64,000 nucleotides of DNA from Alphaproteobacteria bacterium (GCA_016869975.1 VGCZ01000010.1:61868-125867); one strand, 5' to 3'; positions 48,307 through 57,431 are shown, numbered from the stretch's first letter. Translations and numbers: made by a program. The notes: a model not told the origin generated them from the letters alone.

Positions 48307-48771
48307 TCAGTCCTTGCGGCGCGGGCTGAGCAGGGCGAAGACGCCCTGGCCGGTCGCCAATGTGTGGCGCCGACAATAGAGGCGGGCCGTGACATAGGCC
48401 ACCTCGGCGTCGAAACCGCTGCACTCGGCGACGCCCTCGACCCAGTCGTTGAGCCTGGTGTTGTTGAGGTAGTCGAGCTGCAGCCTGAGTGTGACCGCGC
48501 GTCGCCGGGTCGCGAGCCACACGGCGCTGCCCATCGTCGTATCGAGGAAGGCGCTCAGCAATCCGCCATGGATGATGCCCAGCGCGTTGAGGTGGTGCGG
48601 CAGCACGCGAAAGCCGCGGATCAGCCGGCCGGTCTCGTCGTGCTTCTCGTACCAGGGCCCGTTGTGCGTGGTGTAGCCGCCGCGGCCGGTGAGCTGGACG
48701 AAGCCCTGGGGTGGCGGGGCCGGAACCGGCGCTGGACGCTCGCGGTCGGCACGATCTGGCGGTACGCTCAT
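48307..48771 (-). CDS. PaaI-family thioesterase-like hotdog protein
   Basis: A 154-residue protein of the same fold (ALGIIHGGLLSAFLDTTMGSA, LRLQLDYLNNTRLNDWVEG). The HGG loop is kept. It precedes the other thioesterase gene by 13 bases, so both are on one transcript. The acyl-CoA substrate is unknown. It is divergent from the DUF488 gene, with about 20 bases between starts. Confidence 0.85.
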   Translation of the reverse strand: MSVPPDRADRERPAPVPAPPPQGFVQLTGRGGYTTHNGPWYEKHDETGRLIRGFRVLPHHLNALGIIHGGLLSAFLDTTMGSAVWLATRRRAVTLRLQLDYLNNTRLNDWVEGVAECSGFDAEVAYVTARLYCRRHTLATGQGVFALLSPRRKD

Positions 48772-48792
48772 GTCAGCCGTTTAGCAGCAAGC

Positions 48793-49350
48793 ATGACCAT
48801 TTTCACCATCGGCCACTCCAACCATCCGATCGAGCGCTTCGTGGCGCTGCTTCGCGACGCCGGCGTGCGGCTGCTCGCCGACGTGCGCTCGACGCCCTAC
48901 TCGCGCCGCTTCCCGCAATTCGGCCGCGAGCGGCTGCGCGTATCGCTGAAGGAAGCCGGTGTCGATTACCGCCACTACGGCGACGCGCTGGGCGGCAAGC
49001 CACAGGGCGGCGCCCGCGACTATGTCGCGATGGCGCGTGCACCGGCCTTCGCCGCCGCGCTCGATTCGGTGGTCGACGAGGCATCGCGCCAACCGCTCGC
49101 CTTGATGTGCGCCGAGCGCGAACCGCTGGATTGCCACCGCACCATCCTCGTCTCTCGCCACCTCGCGGCGCGCGGCGCCGACATCACGCACCTGCTGGCC
49201 GATGGCGGATGCGCTTCGCACGCCGATATCGAAGCCAAGCTGCTCGCGTGGTATGAGCGGCGGGCCGGCCCGCTGCTGGTCGAGCGCGATCCGAAGCGCC
49301 GGTTGGCGGCCGCCTACGACGAACGCGGCGCGGCGATGACCGGCCAGTGA
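48793..49350 (+). CDS. DUF488 family protein
   Basis: A 185-residue protein. The family motifs are TIFTIGHSNHPIERFVALL at the start and the Cys-containing end LMCAEREPLDCHRTILVSRHL. DUF488 proteins have a rhodanese-like or DNA-processing fold without a proven reaction. It is the first of three tightly linked genes: its stop overlaps the GTG start of the sulfurtransferase, whose stop is 4 bases before the GrdB-like gene. Confidence 0.88.
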   Translation: MTIFTIGHSNHPIERFVALLRDAGVRLLADVRSTPYSRRFPQFGRERLRVSLKEAGVDYRHYGDALGGKPQGGARDYVAMARAPAFAAALDSVVDEASRQPLALMCAEREPLDCHRTILVSRHLAARGADITHLLADGGCASHADIEAKLLAWYERRAGPLLVERDPKRRLAAAYDERGAAMTGQ

Positions 49351-50237
49351 GGATGACAGCGATGCGCGAACCGCAGGCCCTGATCAGCACCGAGACGCTG
49401 GCCGCACGATTGGGCGAAGCCGATCTGCGCCTCTTCGACTGCACGACCTACCTCGAGACGCCGCCGCCCGGTGTCGACGAGCCCTACATTGCCGTGCCCG
49501 GTCGCAAGACCTTCGAGGAGGCGCATATCCCGGGCGCCGATTTCCTCGACCTGCAGGGCGAGTTCTCGCGCGACGACACGCGGCTGCGCTTCATGATGCC
49601 CGACGTGACACAGCTTGAGGCGGCGTTCGGCCGGCACGGTGTCGACGCAGGCAAGCAGCTCGTGCTCTACAGCGTCGGCACGATGATGTGGGCGACGCGT
49701 TTCTGGTGGATGCTGCGGGCGCTGGGCCATCCGAAGGTCGCCGTGCTCGATGGCGGTTTCGACAAATGGAAGGTCGAGGGACGGCCTGTCGAGAGCGGGC
49801 CGCCCAAGGGCTGTCCGCCCGCGACCTTCAAGGCCGCGCCGTGCGCCGGGCTGTTCGTTGGCCGCGACGATGTGCGTGCGGCCATCGGCAAGCCGGGCAC
49901 GGTGACGGTCAATGCGCTGGGGCCGCAGTTCCATGCCGGGCTCACGCCCAGCCGCTACGGCCGGCCAGGCCGCGTGCCGGGCAGCGTCAATGTCTCGGCC
50001 GTCACGTTGATCGATCCGGCGACCAAGGGCTTTGGCCCGCTCGCCGACGCGCAGGCGAAGTTCACCGCCGCGGGCGTCACGCCCGACAAGAAGGTGATTG
50101 CCTATTGCGGCGGCGGCATCTCCGCCACGCTCGATCTCTTTCTGCTGCACCAGCTCGGTTACGACGACCTGACGCTCTACGACGCCTCGATGGGCGAGTG
50201 GGCGAAGGACACGTCGTTGCCGATCGAGACGGATTGA
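49347..50237 (+). CDS. Rhodanese-type sulfurtransferase, two domains
   Basis: A 296-residue protein with two rhodanese domains. The active Cys254 is in the C-terminal domain in the loop IAYCGGGISATLDL; the N-terminal domain has no Cys at the same place (YSVGTMMWATRFWW), as usual for tandem enzymes. The C-G-G-G-I-S loop differs from the CRxGx[R/T] of classic thiosulfate sulfurtransferases and the CGSGVTA of mercaptopyruvate enzymes. The start GTG at 49347 overlaps the previous gene; ATGs at 49353 and 49362 are alternatives. Its place before a selenoprotein gene raises the possibility of selenium handling (inference). Confidence 0.88.
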   Translation: MRMTAMREPQALISTETLAARLGEADLRLFDCTTYLETPPPGVDEPYIAVPGRKTFEEAHIPGADFLDLQGEFSRDDTRLRFMMPDVTQLEAAFGRHGVDAGKQLVLYSVGTMMWATRFWWMLRALGHPKVAVLDGGFDKWKVEGRPVESGPPKGCPPATFKAAPCAGLFVGRDDVRAAIGKPGTVTVNALGPQFHAGLTPSRYGRPGRVPGSVNVSAVTLIDPATKGFGPLADAQAKFTAAGVTPDKKVIAYCGGGISATLDLFLLHQLGYDDLTLYDASMGEWAKDTSLPIETD

Positions 50238-50241
50238 GGCG

Positions 50242-51105
50242 ATGGAACCGGTTCGTTACATCGATGCCATCACCCAGCGCTACGCCAGCCTGGGCTACGC
50301 GGCCTATCGCTGGTACGTCGCCGACACCCCGCCGCCTTTCGCGCCGCTGAAGAAGAAGCTCTCGCAGTCGCGGATGGGCGTGCTCACGACGTCGGGCTGC
50401 TACGCCGCCGGCCAGGTTGCCTTCCACTACAAGGACGACGCCTCGATCCGGCTGATCCCGATGGACACGCCCGTCGATCGTCTGCGCTTCGCGCATATTA
50501 CCGAGAACTATCTCGTCGACGCGCGGCGCGATCCCGAATGCCTCGTGCCGCTGACAGCGCTGCGCGCGTTGCGCGACGACGGTGTGGTCGGCGCGCTGGC
50601 CGATTCGGTGATCTCCTGCATGGGCGGCATCTACTCGCAGCGCCGCGTGCGCGAGGAACTGATCCCGCAGGTTGAAGGAGTCTTCAAGCAGCAGGCGATC
50701 GACGTCGCGCTGCTCGTGCCGATGTGACCCGTCTGCCACCAGACCGTGAGTCTGGCCGCCCGTCACCTCGAAGCCCTCGGCATCCCGACGCTTTGCCTCG
50801 GCAGCGCGCTCGATATCCTCGAAGCTGGAGCGCCACCGCGCGCGGTGTTCGTCGACTATCCGCTGGGCCACAGCACCGGCAAGCCGTTCGACCGCGCCGA
50901 CCAGGCGCGCGTGCTGCGCGCGGCCCTGCGCGCGTTCGAGACGATCGCCACGCCGGGCGACATCACGCGGCTCGGCGCGGCATGGGGCGACGATTCCTGG
51001 CGCGCGCAGGCCGCGGCCACGCGCGGCGACGACACCCGCATGCCGCGCGATACCTCGCCGCAATATCAGACCGAGGACGATCGGCGCCTTGCCGAGGGCG
51101 GCTGA
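50242..51105 (+). CDS. GrdB/PrdB-like reductase family selenoprotein, TGA decoded as selenocysteine
   Basis: A conventional reading stops at TGA 50725-50727, but the frame continues to 51105 with the expected family sequence, giving about 287 residues with Sec162. Before the TGA, the family-like pattern is RMGVLTTSGCYAAGQVAF, then RLIPMDTPVDRLRFAHI, and VALLVPM. After it comes PVCHQTVSLAARHLEALGIP. Sec162 is followed by Cys165 (U-x-x-C), the redox motif of D-proline reductase B. The family includes glycine, sarcosine, betaine and D-proline reductase B subunits; this short, aerobic-type relative has unknown substrate. A SECIS-like hairpin starts at the TGA. A nonsense mutation is the alternative but fits less well. 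It starts 4 bases after the sulfurtransferase gene. Confidence 0.85.
50724..50766 (+). promoter_or_regulatory. SECIS-like stem-loop at the in-frame TGA
   Basis: GTGAC (50724-50728, including the TGA) pairs with GTCAC (50762-50766). After an internal loop, CCAGAC (50739-50744) pairs perfectly with GTCTGG (50750-50755) around the 5-base loop CGTGA. The apical loop begins 17 bases after the TGA and has G in its second position. Bacterial SECIS elements are known to have such a loop 16-37 bases downstream with a G in the first two positions. A competing 5-bp hairpin (50731-50744) exists but lacks the lower stem. Confidence 0.7.
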
Positions 51106-51295
51106 TGCGATCGTGAGCGTTGAGGCGTTGACTTTCCCGCCAATGTCGTCAGGCTATCGTCAGTCACGCGTAAGGGTATCCCCGTCCGATGGAAGCGGCA
51201 TCGCGTAGTCCCCTTTTGGAGAGCAGCATCGAGTAGTCGACCGACCACATAGCCACGTTCGGCCCCAAAAAACCTCGAACAGGGAGGATTCGTCC

Positions 51296-52921
51296 ATGAC
51301 CGGCGAAAACAAAAAGGGCACCGAACAGAGTAGGCGTAGGTTCCTCGCATCGACCACGGCGCTGGCAGGCGCCGCGATGGTCGGGTTGCCGCCCCAGGAC
51401 GCGGCCGCCGGGAAGAAGCACCCCAAGCGGGGCGGCACGCTGCGCTTCGGCACGCGCGACGACTCGGTGGGTCTCGATACCCATCGCAACATCATCTATT
51501 TCGTCTCCCATCCGCTGACCGGCATCACCGGCGGGCTGGTCGACTTCGACGACAAGATGGAGCCCAAGCCGGGCGTCGCCGAGTCGTGGGACACCTCGGC
51601 CGATCTCAAGACCTGGACCTTCAAGCTCCGGCGCGGCGCGGAGTACCACAACGGCCAGACGATCGACGCCGAGTCGGTCAAGTGGAACATCGAGCGGATC
51701 AAGGATCCCAAGACGAGCCACGCCTTCACGCGCTCGGTGGTGTCCGGCGTGGAGCGCGTCACGGTGGACGACAAACACACGGTGCGCTTCCACCTCAAGG
51801 AGCCGGACGTCGCGCTCGACATCAACCTCGTCTATTACCCGGTGAACCTGATGGCCCCGGGCGCCGCCGACAAGGCCGACACGGAGCCGGTCAATTGCGG
51901 GCCGTTCAAGTTCAAGTCGTGGCGCCGCCACGACCGATGCGAGATGGTCCGCTTCGAGAACTTCTACGAGACGGACGCCGAGGGCAATTCACTGCCCTAT
52001 CTCGATGGGCTGATCGGCCTGCCCAAGAAAGAGGACCGCGTGCGGCTCACGGCCCTACGCGCCAACGAGCTCGATCTCATCGACAACGTCGCCTACGCCG
52101 ACGCGGCGGCCTTCAAGAAGGATCACGGCAGGACGTTCGAGACCTGGCCGGTGCCGCAGGTCGGCACGGCCATGATGTTCTTCAATCTCAAGAACGGCCT
52201 GCTGTCGGAGAAGGACAATCCCGACGCCCATCTGCTCCGGCAGGCCATCGCTCACGCCATCGATCGCGAAGGCATCCATCAGGCGGTGTTCAACGGCATC
52301 GGCTCGATCGCCAACGGATTCTATGGCGAATCCAGCCCATGGCACCCGAAAGGCATAGCGCCGTCGTCCACGTTCGATCTCGACAAGGCCAAGGCGCTGC
52401 GCAAGAAGGCGAAGGGCGGCGACCAGCGGCTCACCATCATCGCCAACGACACCTTCCCCTACATGCAACAGTCGGGCGAGCTCGTGCACGCCATGCTGAA
52501 GGACGCCGGATTCAACGTCGTGCTCGAGATCCTGCCGTCGCCGGTGATGTTGGAGAAGCAGGGCAAGGGCGACTACAACATCGACTCGACGGCGAACTCC
52601 TACCGTCTCGACCCGGACGGCTGGTTCGCCCGCAACGTCCTGTCGAGCGCGCCGGAGAACCGCCGCCGCACCGGCTACGTGAACGAGAAGGCGGACCAGA
52701 TCATCATCGCGGCGCGCCAGGAGCGCGACCGGGCGAAGCGCCGGCAGATGTATGCCGACGTCGAGACGCTGGTGAACCGCGACCTGCCGATGCTGTACAC
52801 GCACTACGTGCCGCTGATGATGGCCGGCCATCGTACCCGGGTGAAGGGCTACGCGCCGTCCTTCACCGGGCCGTGGAGCTACACGGGCGCCGGCATGCGC
52901 CGCACCTGGATGGAAAGCTGA
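51296..52921 (+). CDS. Peptide/nickel-type ABC transporter substrate-binding protein
   Basis: A 541-residue periplasmic binding protein of the SBP family 5. It has a twin-arginine signal (SRRRFLAS) and the family pattern ESWDTSADLKTWTFKLRRG, FHLKEPDVALDINL, LLRQAIAHAIDREGIHQAVF and NDTFPYMQQSGELVHAMLKDAGF. The AGGGAGGA ribosome-binding site is strong. Two permease genes follow on the same strand. The substrate (oligopeptide, glycoside, opine or other) cannot be told. Confidence 0.92.
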   Translation: MTGENKKGTEQSRRRFLASTTALAGAAMVGLPPQDAAAGKKHPKRGGTLRFGTRDDSVGLDTHRNIIYFVSHPLTGITGGLVDFDDKMEPKPGVAESWDTSADLKTWTFKLRRGAEYHNGQTIDAESVKWNIERIKDPKTSHAFTRSVVSGVERVTVDDKHTVRFHLKEPDVALDINLVYYPVNLMAPGAADKADTEPVNCGPFKFKSWRRHDRCEMVRFENFYETDAEGNSLPYLDGLIGLPKKEDRVRLTALRANELDLIDNVAYADAAAFKKDHGRTFETWPVPQVGTAMMFFNLKNGLLSEKDNPDAHLLRQAIAHAIDREGIHQAVFNGIGSIANGFYGESSPWHPKGIAPSSTFDLDKAKALRKKAKGGDQRLTIIANDTFPYMQQSGELVHAMLKDAGFNVVLEILPSPVMLEKQGKGDYNIDSTANSYRLDPDGWFARNVLSSAPENRRRTGYVNEKADQIIIAARQERDRAKRRQMYADVETLVNRDLPMLYTHYVPLMMAGHRTRVKGYAPSFTGPWSYTGAGMRRTWMES

Positions 52922-52934
52922 GGCGGGACGGGCG

Positions 52935-53885
52935 ATGCTCGCCTACATCCTGCGCCGCATCGCCCAGCTCGTCCCCGTCGTGCTGGTGCTGACGGTGGTG
53001 GTGTTCTGCTTCGTCGAGGCGCTGCCGGGCTCGATCGTCGACACGCTGGTCGGTACCGAGGGCGGCGACATCGAGGAAGCGCGCGCGATTCTCCGGAAGG
53101 AGTACGGGCTCGACCGGCCGATCCACGAGCGCTACGCGCTGTGGCTCGTGCGCGTCGCCGAGTTCGATTTCGGCAAGTCGCTGGTGACGCGCCGGCCGAT
53201 CTCGACGGAGCTGCTGAGCCGCATTCCGGCGACGATATATCTCGCCGCCGTCGGCATCTCGCTCTCCATGCTGATCGCCGTGCCGCTCGGCACGTTCGCC
53301 GCCGTGCGTCGCAACACGGGGGTCGACTACGGGGCGCAGGTGACGTCGCTGGCCGGGATATCGATCCCCGAGTTCTGGTTCGCGATCCTCTGCGTGCTGC
53401 TGTTCTCGCTCTACCTCGGCTGGTTGCCCTCCTCCGGCTACGTCAGCCCGTTCGACGACTTCTGGGGCAGCCTGAAGTTCCTCATCCTGCCGGCGGCGGC
53501 CATCGGCTTCCGCCAGGCCGCTTTCACCACCCGCCTCACGCGGTCGAGTATGCTCGACGAGCTGAGCAAGGAGTACGTCGACACTGCGCGCGCGATGGGC
53601 CTTCCGGAGCGGCGGGTCATCTTCCGCTACACGCTGCGCAACGCCATGATCCCGACCATCACCATCAGCGGCCTGCAGCTCGCCAACCTGCTCGGCGGCA
53701 CGGTGGTGCTGGAATCCATCTTCGCCTGGCCAGGCATCGGCCGCGCCATCTTCGAGGCGATCCTGCAGCGCGACTACCCGCTGATCCAGGCCGGCGTGCT
53801 CGTCCTGGGCATCATCGTCGTGCTCATGAACCTGCTCGTCGACCTGACGTACAGGCTTCTCAATCCACGCGTCAAACTGGCGTAG
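52935..53885 (+). CDS. ABC transporter permease, DppB type
   Basis: A 316-residue inner-membrane protein with six segments and the N-terminus LAYILRRIAQLVPVVLVLTVVV of DppB/OppB permeases. The EAA-type loop is EYVDTARAMGLPERRVIFRYTLRNAMIPT. It sits 13 bases after the binding-protein gene. Confidence 0.93.
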   Translation: MLAYILRRIAQLVPVVLVLTVVVFCFVEALPGSIVDTLVGTEGGDIEEARAILRKEYGLDRPIHERYALWLVRVAEFDFGKSLVTRRPISTELLSRIPATIYLAAVGISLSMLIAVPLGTFAAVRRNTGVDYGAQVTSLAGISIPEFWFAILCVLLFSLYLGWLPSSGYVSPFDDFWGSLKFLILPAAAIGFRQAAFTTRLTRSSMLDELSKEYVDTARAMGLPERRVIFRYTLRNAMIPTITISGLQLANLLGGTVVLESIFAWPGIGRAIFEAILQRDYPLIQAGVLVLGIIVVLMNLLVDLTYRLLNPRVKLA

Positions 53886-53895
53886 GTGGTTCGAT

Positions 53896-54843
53896 ATGGC
53901 TGAACTGGACGCCGGCAAGCTGGTCGATATCGCCGATGAAGGGCGCGTGCCGCCAGCGCCACCGTTCTTCAAGCGCCTCATGGCCGCGCTATCCAACGCC
54001 TTGTACGAGTTGCGCAAAAGCCGGACCGCCACAATCGGCGCGGTCATGCTCGTGCTGCTGTTCGGTGCCTGTATCGCCACGCCGTGGATCGCGACCCACG
54101 ATCCGACCAAGCAGAACTACCGCGCCCGTCTGGCGCCGCCATCGGAGCAGCATCTGCTGGGCACCGACCGGATGGGGCGCGATATCTATTCGCGTCTGCT
54201 GCACGGCGGACGGCGGCTCGTGACGATCGCGATCCTGGCGGTCGGGCTCTCGATGCTGGTGGGCGTGCCCTTCGGCGTGCTGGTGGGCTACTGGGGCGGA
54301 ATGGCCGACACGCTTGGGATGAGGCTTGTCGACGGGTTGCTCGCCTTCCCGGGATTGCTGCTCTACCTCCTGTTTGTGACGGTCGCGCAGGCGTGGAAAC
54401 TCGAGGGCATCACGATGGATATCGTGCTGATCGCGGCGCTCGGCCTCGCCGGCATGCCGGAGAAGGCGCGCCTCGCGCGCGGCTCGGTGCTGGCGGAGAA
54501 GCAAAAGGAATATGTCGAGGCGTCGCGCGCCATCGGCGATTCCTCGGTGCGGATCGCGCTGGGCCAGGTCCTGCCCAACATCGTGTCGCCGCTGATCGTC
54601 ACCGCCACGGTGCGCCTGGGCACCGTCATTCTGATCGTCGCGGCGCTCTCCTTTCTCGGCCTGGGAACACCGCCGCCGACGCCGGACTGGGGCGCCGATC
54701 TCAGCGCCGCGCGCGACTACATGGAGACCCACCCGCTGATGGCGGCCTTTCCCGGTCTCGCCATCTGCTACACGGTGCTCGCCTTCAACCTCTTCGGCGA
54801 CGGCCTGCGCGACATCCTCGATCCCAGGCTGGCGGAGCGGTAG
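53896..54843 (+). CDS. ABC transporter permease, DppC type
   Basis: A 315-residue inner-membrane protein of the DppC/OppC type with a cytoplasmic N-terminal region, then RKSRTATIGAVMLVLLFGACI. Typical parts are PPSEQHLLGTDRMGRDIYSRLLHG and the EAA loop EYVEASRAIGDSSVRIALGQVLPN. It pairs with the DppB-type permease encoded 10 bases before. The convergent ATPase genes start beyond a shared hairpin. Confidence 0.93.
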   Translation: MAELDAGKLVDIADEGRVPPAPPFFKRLMAALSNALYELRKSRTATIGAVMLVLLFGACIATPWIATHDPTKQNYRARLAPPSEQHLLGTDRMGRDIYSRLLHGGRRLVTIAILAVGLSMLVGVPFGVLVGYWGGMADTLGMRLVDGLLAFPGLLLYLLFVTVAQAWKLEGITMDIVLIAALGLAGMPEKARLARGSVLAEKQKEYVEASRAIGDSSVRIALGQVLPNIVSPLIVTATVRLGTVILIVAALSFLGLGTPPPTPDWGADLSAARDYMETHPLMAAFPGLAICYTVLAFNLFGDGLRDILDPRLAER

Positions 54844-54845
54844 GT

Positions 54846-54882
54846 CCCGTCATTGTTGGGGCCGTTCGCTCGCAATGACGGG
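54846..54882. terminator. Perfect 10-bp stem hairpin between convergent genes, probable two-way terminator
   Basis: CCCGTCATTG (54846-54855) and CAATGACGGG (54873-54882) are exact reverse complements with a 17-base loop. It lies between the stop of the DppC-type gene (54843) and the stop of the ATPase gene (54885), where both transcripts must end. No T-run follows. Its GTCATTG edge recalls the inverted repeat at 27962-28049. Confidence 0.6.
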
Positions 54883-54884
54883 CG

Positions 54885-55874
54885 TCAGAGATTGTGACAA
54901 GCCACCTGACGATCGCCCCCGACCTCGACCAGCGGCGGCGCGTCCTGTGAGCAGATGGCCGTCTCGCGCGGGCAGCGGCCGCACAACCGGCAGCCCGGCG
55001 GCGGGTCGATTGGCGTCGATATCTCGCCCTTGAGCGTGAGCTTGGGCGGCGGCTTGTCGGGATCCGCCTCGGGCACGGCCGCCAGCAACGCCTTGGTGTA
55101 GGGGTGCAGCGGGTTCTCGAAGATCGCCGCCGCCGGCCCGGTCTCGACGATCTTGCCGACATACATCACGGCGACACGGTCGCTGATATGTCGGATCACG
55201 CTCAGATCATGGGCAATGAACAGGTAGGTCAGCCCCAGCTGCTCCTGCAAGTCGCGGAACAGGTTAAGAATCTGCGCCTGGATCGACACGTCGAGCGCCG
55301 AGACCGGCTCGTCGCCGATCACCAGGTCGGGGTCGACCGAGAGCGCGCGGGCGATGGCGATACGCTGGCGCTGGCCGCCGGAGAACTCGTGCGGATAGCG
55401 GTCGATGTGCTCGACGCCCAGCCCGACGCGGCGCAGCAGCTCCAGCACGCGACCGCGCTTCTCGGTCCAGCTCTTGGCCAGGCCGTGAATCTCCATCGGC
55501 CGGCTCAGGATCTGCATGACCGTCTTGCGCGGGTTGAGCGAGGAGTAGGGATCCTGGAAGACCAGCTGGATCTCCTTGCGCGCCTCCTTCATGCGCGACG
55601 AGGAGAACGCCAGCAGATTCTCGCCGCGCAGCTTCACCTCGCCCGAGGTCGGCTCGATCAGCCGCGTCACCAGCCGCGCCGTGGTCGACTTGCCGCAGCC
55701 GCTCTCGCCCACCAGCCCCAGGGTCTCGCCGCGGCGGATATGGAAGTCGATGCCGTCGACCGCCTTCAGCATCTGCGCCTTCTCGCCCGCCAGCCGGGAG
55801 TAGATGTCGGCGTGCAACGCGAAATGCTTGGTCAGCCCCTTGACCTCGAGCAGGGTTTCGGTGGCGCTCATCAC
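54885..55874 (-). CDS. ABC transporter ATP-binding protein, DppF type
   Basis: A 329-residue ATPase. Walker A is GESGCGKSTTARL, the ABC signature is FSGGQRQRIAIARAL and Walker B is DPDLVIGDEPVSALD; a C-terminal Cys-rich segment (PPGCRLCGRCPRETAICSQ) is typical of peptide importers, which may carry an iron-sulfur site there. It starts inside the end of the other ATPase gene; an alternative ATG at 55871 exists. Confidence 0.94.
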   Translation of the reverse strand: MMSATETLLEVKGLTKHFALHADIYSRLAGEKAQMLKAVDGIDFHIRRGETLGLVGESGCGKSTTARLVTRLIEPTSGEVKLRGENLLAFSSSRMKEARKEIQLVFQDPYSSLNPRKTVMQILSRPMEIHGLAKSWTEKRGRVLELLRRVGLGVEHIDRYPHEFSGGQRQRIAIARALSVDPDLVIGDEPVSALDVSIQAQILNLFRDLQEQLGLTYLFIAHDLSVIRHISDRVAVMYVGKIVETGPAAAIFENPLHPYTKALLAAVPEADPDKPPPKLTLKGEISTPIDPPPGCRLCGRCPRETAICSQDAPPLVEVGGDRQVACHNL

Positions 55875-56845
55875 TGCCGTCCGTGCAGGTGGCAGGCGGC
55901 GTGATGGCCGGGCGCCACCTCGCGCATCGGCGGAATCTCGCGCTTGCAGATCTCCATGGCGTGGGCGCAGCGCGGGTGGAATTTGCAGCCCTGCGGCGGG
56001 TCCATCATGTTGCAGACGGTGCCTGTGATCGGCGTCAGGTACTTGGCCTGGGTGTCGAGACGGGGGATCGAGTTCAGCAATCCGACCGTGTAGGGATGCT
56101 GCGGGTTGCGGAAAATCTCGCGCTTGGACCCGAGTTCGACCAGGTGCGAGGCGTACATCACGCCGATCGTGTCGCAGGCATGGGCGACGACGCCCAGATT
56201 GTGGGTGATGAAGATCAGCGACATGCCGAAGCGCTCGATCATGCTGGTGATCAGCTCAAGGATTGTCGCCTGGATGGTGACGTCGAGCGCCGTGGTCGGC
56301 TCGTCGGCGATCAGGAAGGTCGGGTTGCAGGAGAGCGCCATGGCCAGCATGACGCGCTGGCGCATGCCGCCGGAGAATTCGTGCACATAGCTGTCGAGCC
56401 GCTTGCGCGGCGAGGGGATGCCGACCAGTGCCAGCAGCTCGACGACGCGTTCGCGCGCCTCCTGTTTCGACAGGCCGAGGTTGGTGCGCAACGCGTCGGA
56501 GATCTGCGCGCTCACGGTAAACACCGGATTGAGCGCGCTCATCGGCTCCTGGAAGACCATGGCGATGCGTCGACCGCGCAGCGCGCGCATCTCCGCGTCG
56601 TTCAGCCCCAGCACGTCGCGGCCTTCGAAGTCGATGCGGCCACGCGGGATCTCGCCCGGCGGCTCGGGAATCAGCCGCATGATCGAGCGCGCCGTCACCG
56701 ACTTGCCCGATCCCGATTCGCCTACGAGCCCGAAGGTCTCTCCGCGATGCACAGTGAAGGACACGCCATCGACGGCGGTCAGCTCGCCGCGGCGCAAGCG
56801 AAAGCGCACGGTGAGGTCATCCAACGCCAGAACCGGCTCGGCCAT
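55871..56845 (-). CDS. ABC transporter ATP-binding protein, DppD type
   Basis: A 324-residue ATPase with [13 protein letters not shown] (Walker A), [16 protein letters not shown] (signature) and [14 protein letters not shown] (Walker B); the C-terminus holds [19 protein letters not shown], again the Cys segment of peptide importers. With the DppF-type gene and the two permeases it completes one importer, although the ATPases run in the opposite direction. The 265 bases before its start show no certain gene. Confidence 0.94.
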   Translation of the reverse strand: MAEPVLALDDLTVRFRLRRGELTAVDGVSFTVHRGETFGLVGESGSGKSVTARSIMRLIPEPPGEIPRGRIDFEGRDVLGLNDAEMRALRGRRIAMVFQEPMSALNPVFTVSAQISDALRTNLGLSKQEARERVVELLALVGIPSPRKRLDSYVHEFSGGMRQRVMLAMALSCNPTFLIADEPTTALDVTIQATILELITSMIERFGMSLIFITHNLGVVAHACDTIGVMYASHLVELGSKREIFRNPQHPYTVGLLNSIPRLDTQAKYLTPITGTVCNMMDPPQGCKFHPRCAHAMEICKREIPPMREVAPGHHAACHLHGRQ

Positions 56846-57110
56846 GTGCGTCTCATTCGTCGCGGGTTTGTTGGATCACACGCGTACGACGGGCAACTCC
56901 CTGTCGAGCAAGAGGGTACGGTGCTGTCGGCGAGCGCGCAACCGCGCAGTGGTCACGATGCCGAAATCGGTTCGCCGAGGGGACTCAGACGTTCTCGCGC
57001 GCCGGGTTCCAGGCCCAGTAGCGCGCCACCATCGAGGAGCGCGATCCGGTCGACGCCACGCGACGCGCCTCGCCGCTGTCGGGCGGCGCGCGGCGCTTCC
57101 TCGGCGTCGG

Positions 57111-57431
57111 CTAGTGCTGACTCGCCGGAACCTTCAGGCGCAGACCATCGAGCGTGTCGTCGACCGTGATCTGGCACGACAACCGCGACCTCTCGTTCAC
57201 ATGCGGCGAGAACTGCAGCATGCCGTCTTCGTCGTCGGTCTTGAGCGGCAGGCGAGCGGCCCATTCGGCGGGGACGTAGACCATGCAGGTCGCGCAGCTC
57301 AGCGCGCCGCCGCATTCGGCGTCGATGCCCGGCACATTGCTCTGCACCGCGCCCTGCATGATGGACTGCCCGCTGGCGATGTCGATGGTCCGCTCTTTGC
57401 CATCGGCTGTCTCGAACGTGATTCTCGCCAT
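57111..57431 (-). CDS. 2Fe-2S ferredoxin, adrenodoxin type
   Basis: A 106-residue ferredoxin. The four cluster ligands are C40, C46, C49 and C86, in AECGGALSCATCMVYV and RSRLSCQI. The spacing C-x5-C-x2-C-x36-C is that of vertebrate/bacterial adrenodoxin-type ferredoxins that serve cytochrome P450s or dioxygenases. A reductase or oxygenase partner is not adjacent; the nearby LigB-type enzyme does not normally need one. The start at 57431 (MARITFETA) is preferred to the longer frame. Confidence 0.93.
   Translation of the reverse strand: MARITFETADGKERTIDIASGQSIMQGAVQSNVPGIDAECGGALSCATCMVYVPAEWAARLPLKTDDEDGMLQFSPHVNERSRLSCQITVDDTLDGLRLKVPASQH

Noticed and set aside
50242..50727. Reading the GrdB-like gene as a truncated protein or pseudogene with a nonsense mutation
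   Set aside because: The downstream part continues in the same frame with family-like sequence, the TGA sits in U-x-x-C, and a fitting hairpin follows. A decayed gene would not keep all of these.
57018..57114. Short frame between the DppD-type and ferredoxin genes (EERDPVDATRRASPLSGGAR-like)
   Set aside because: It starts after a stop codon, has no start codon or ribosome-binding site, and no family could be recognised; it may be a gene remnant but this cannot be supported.
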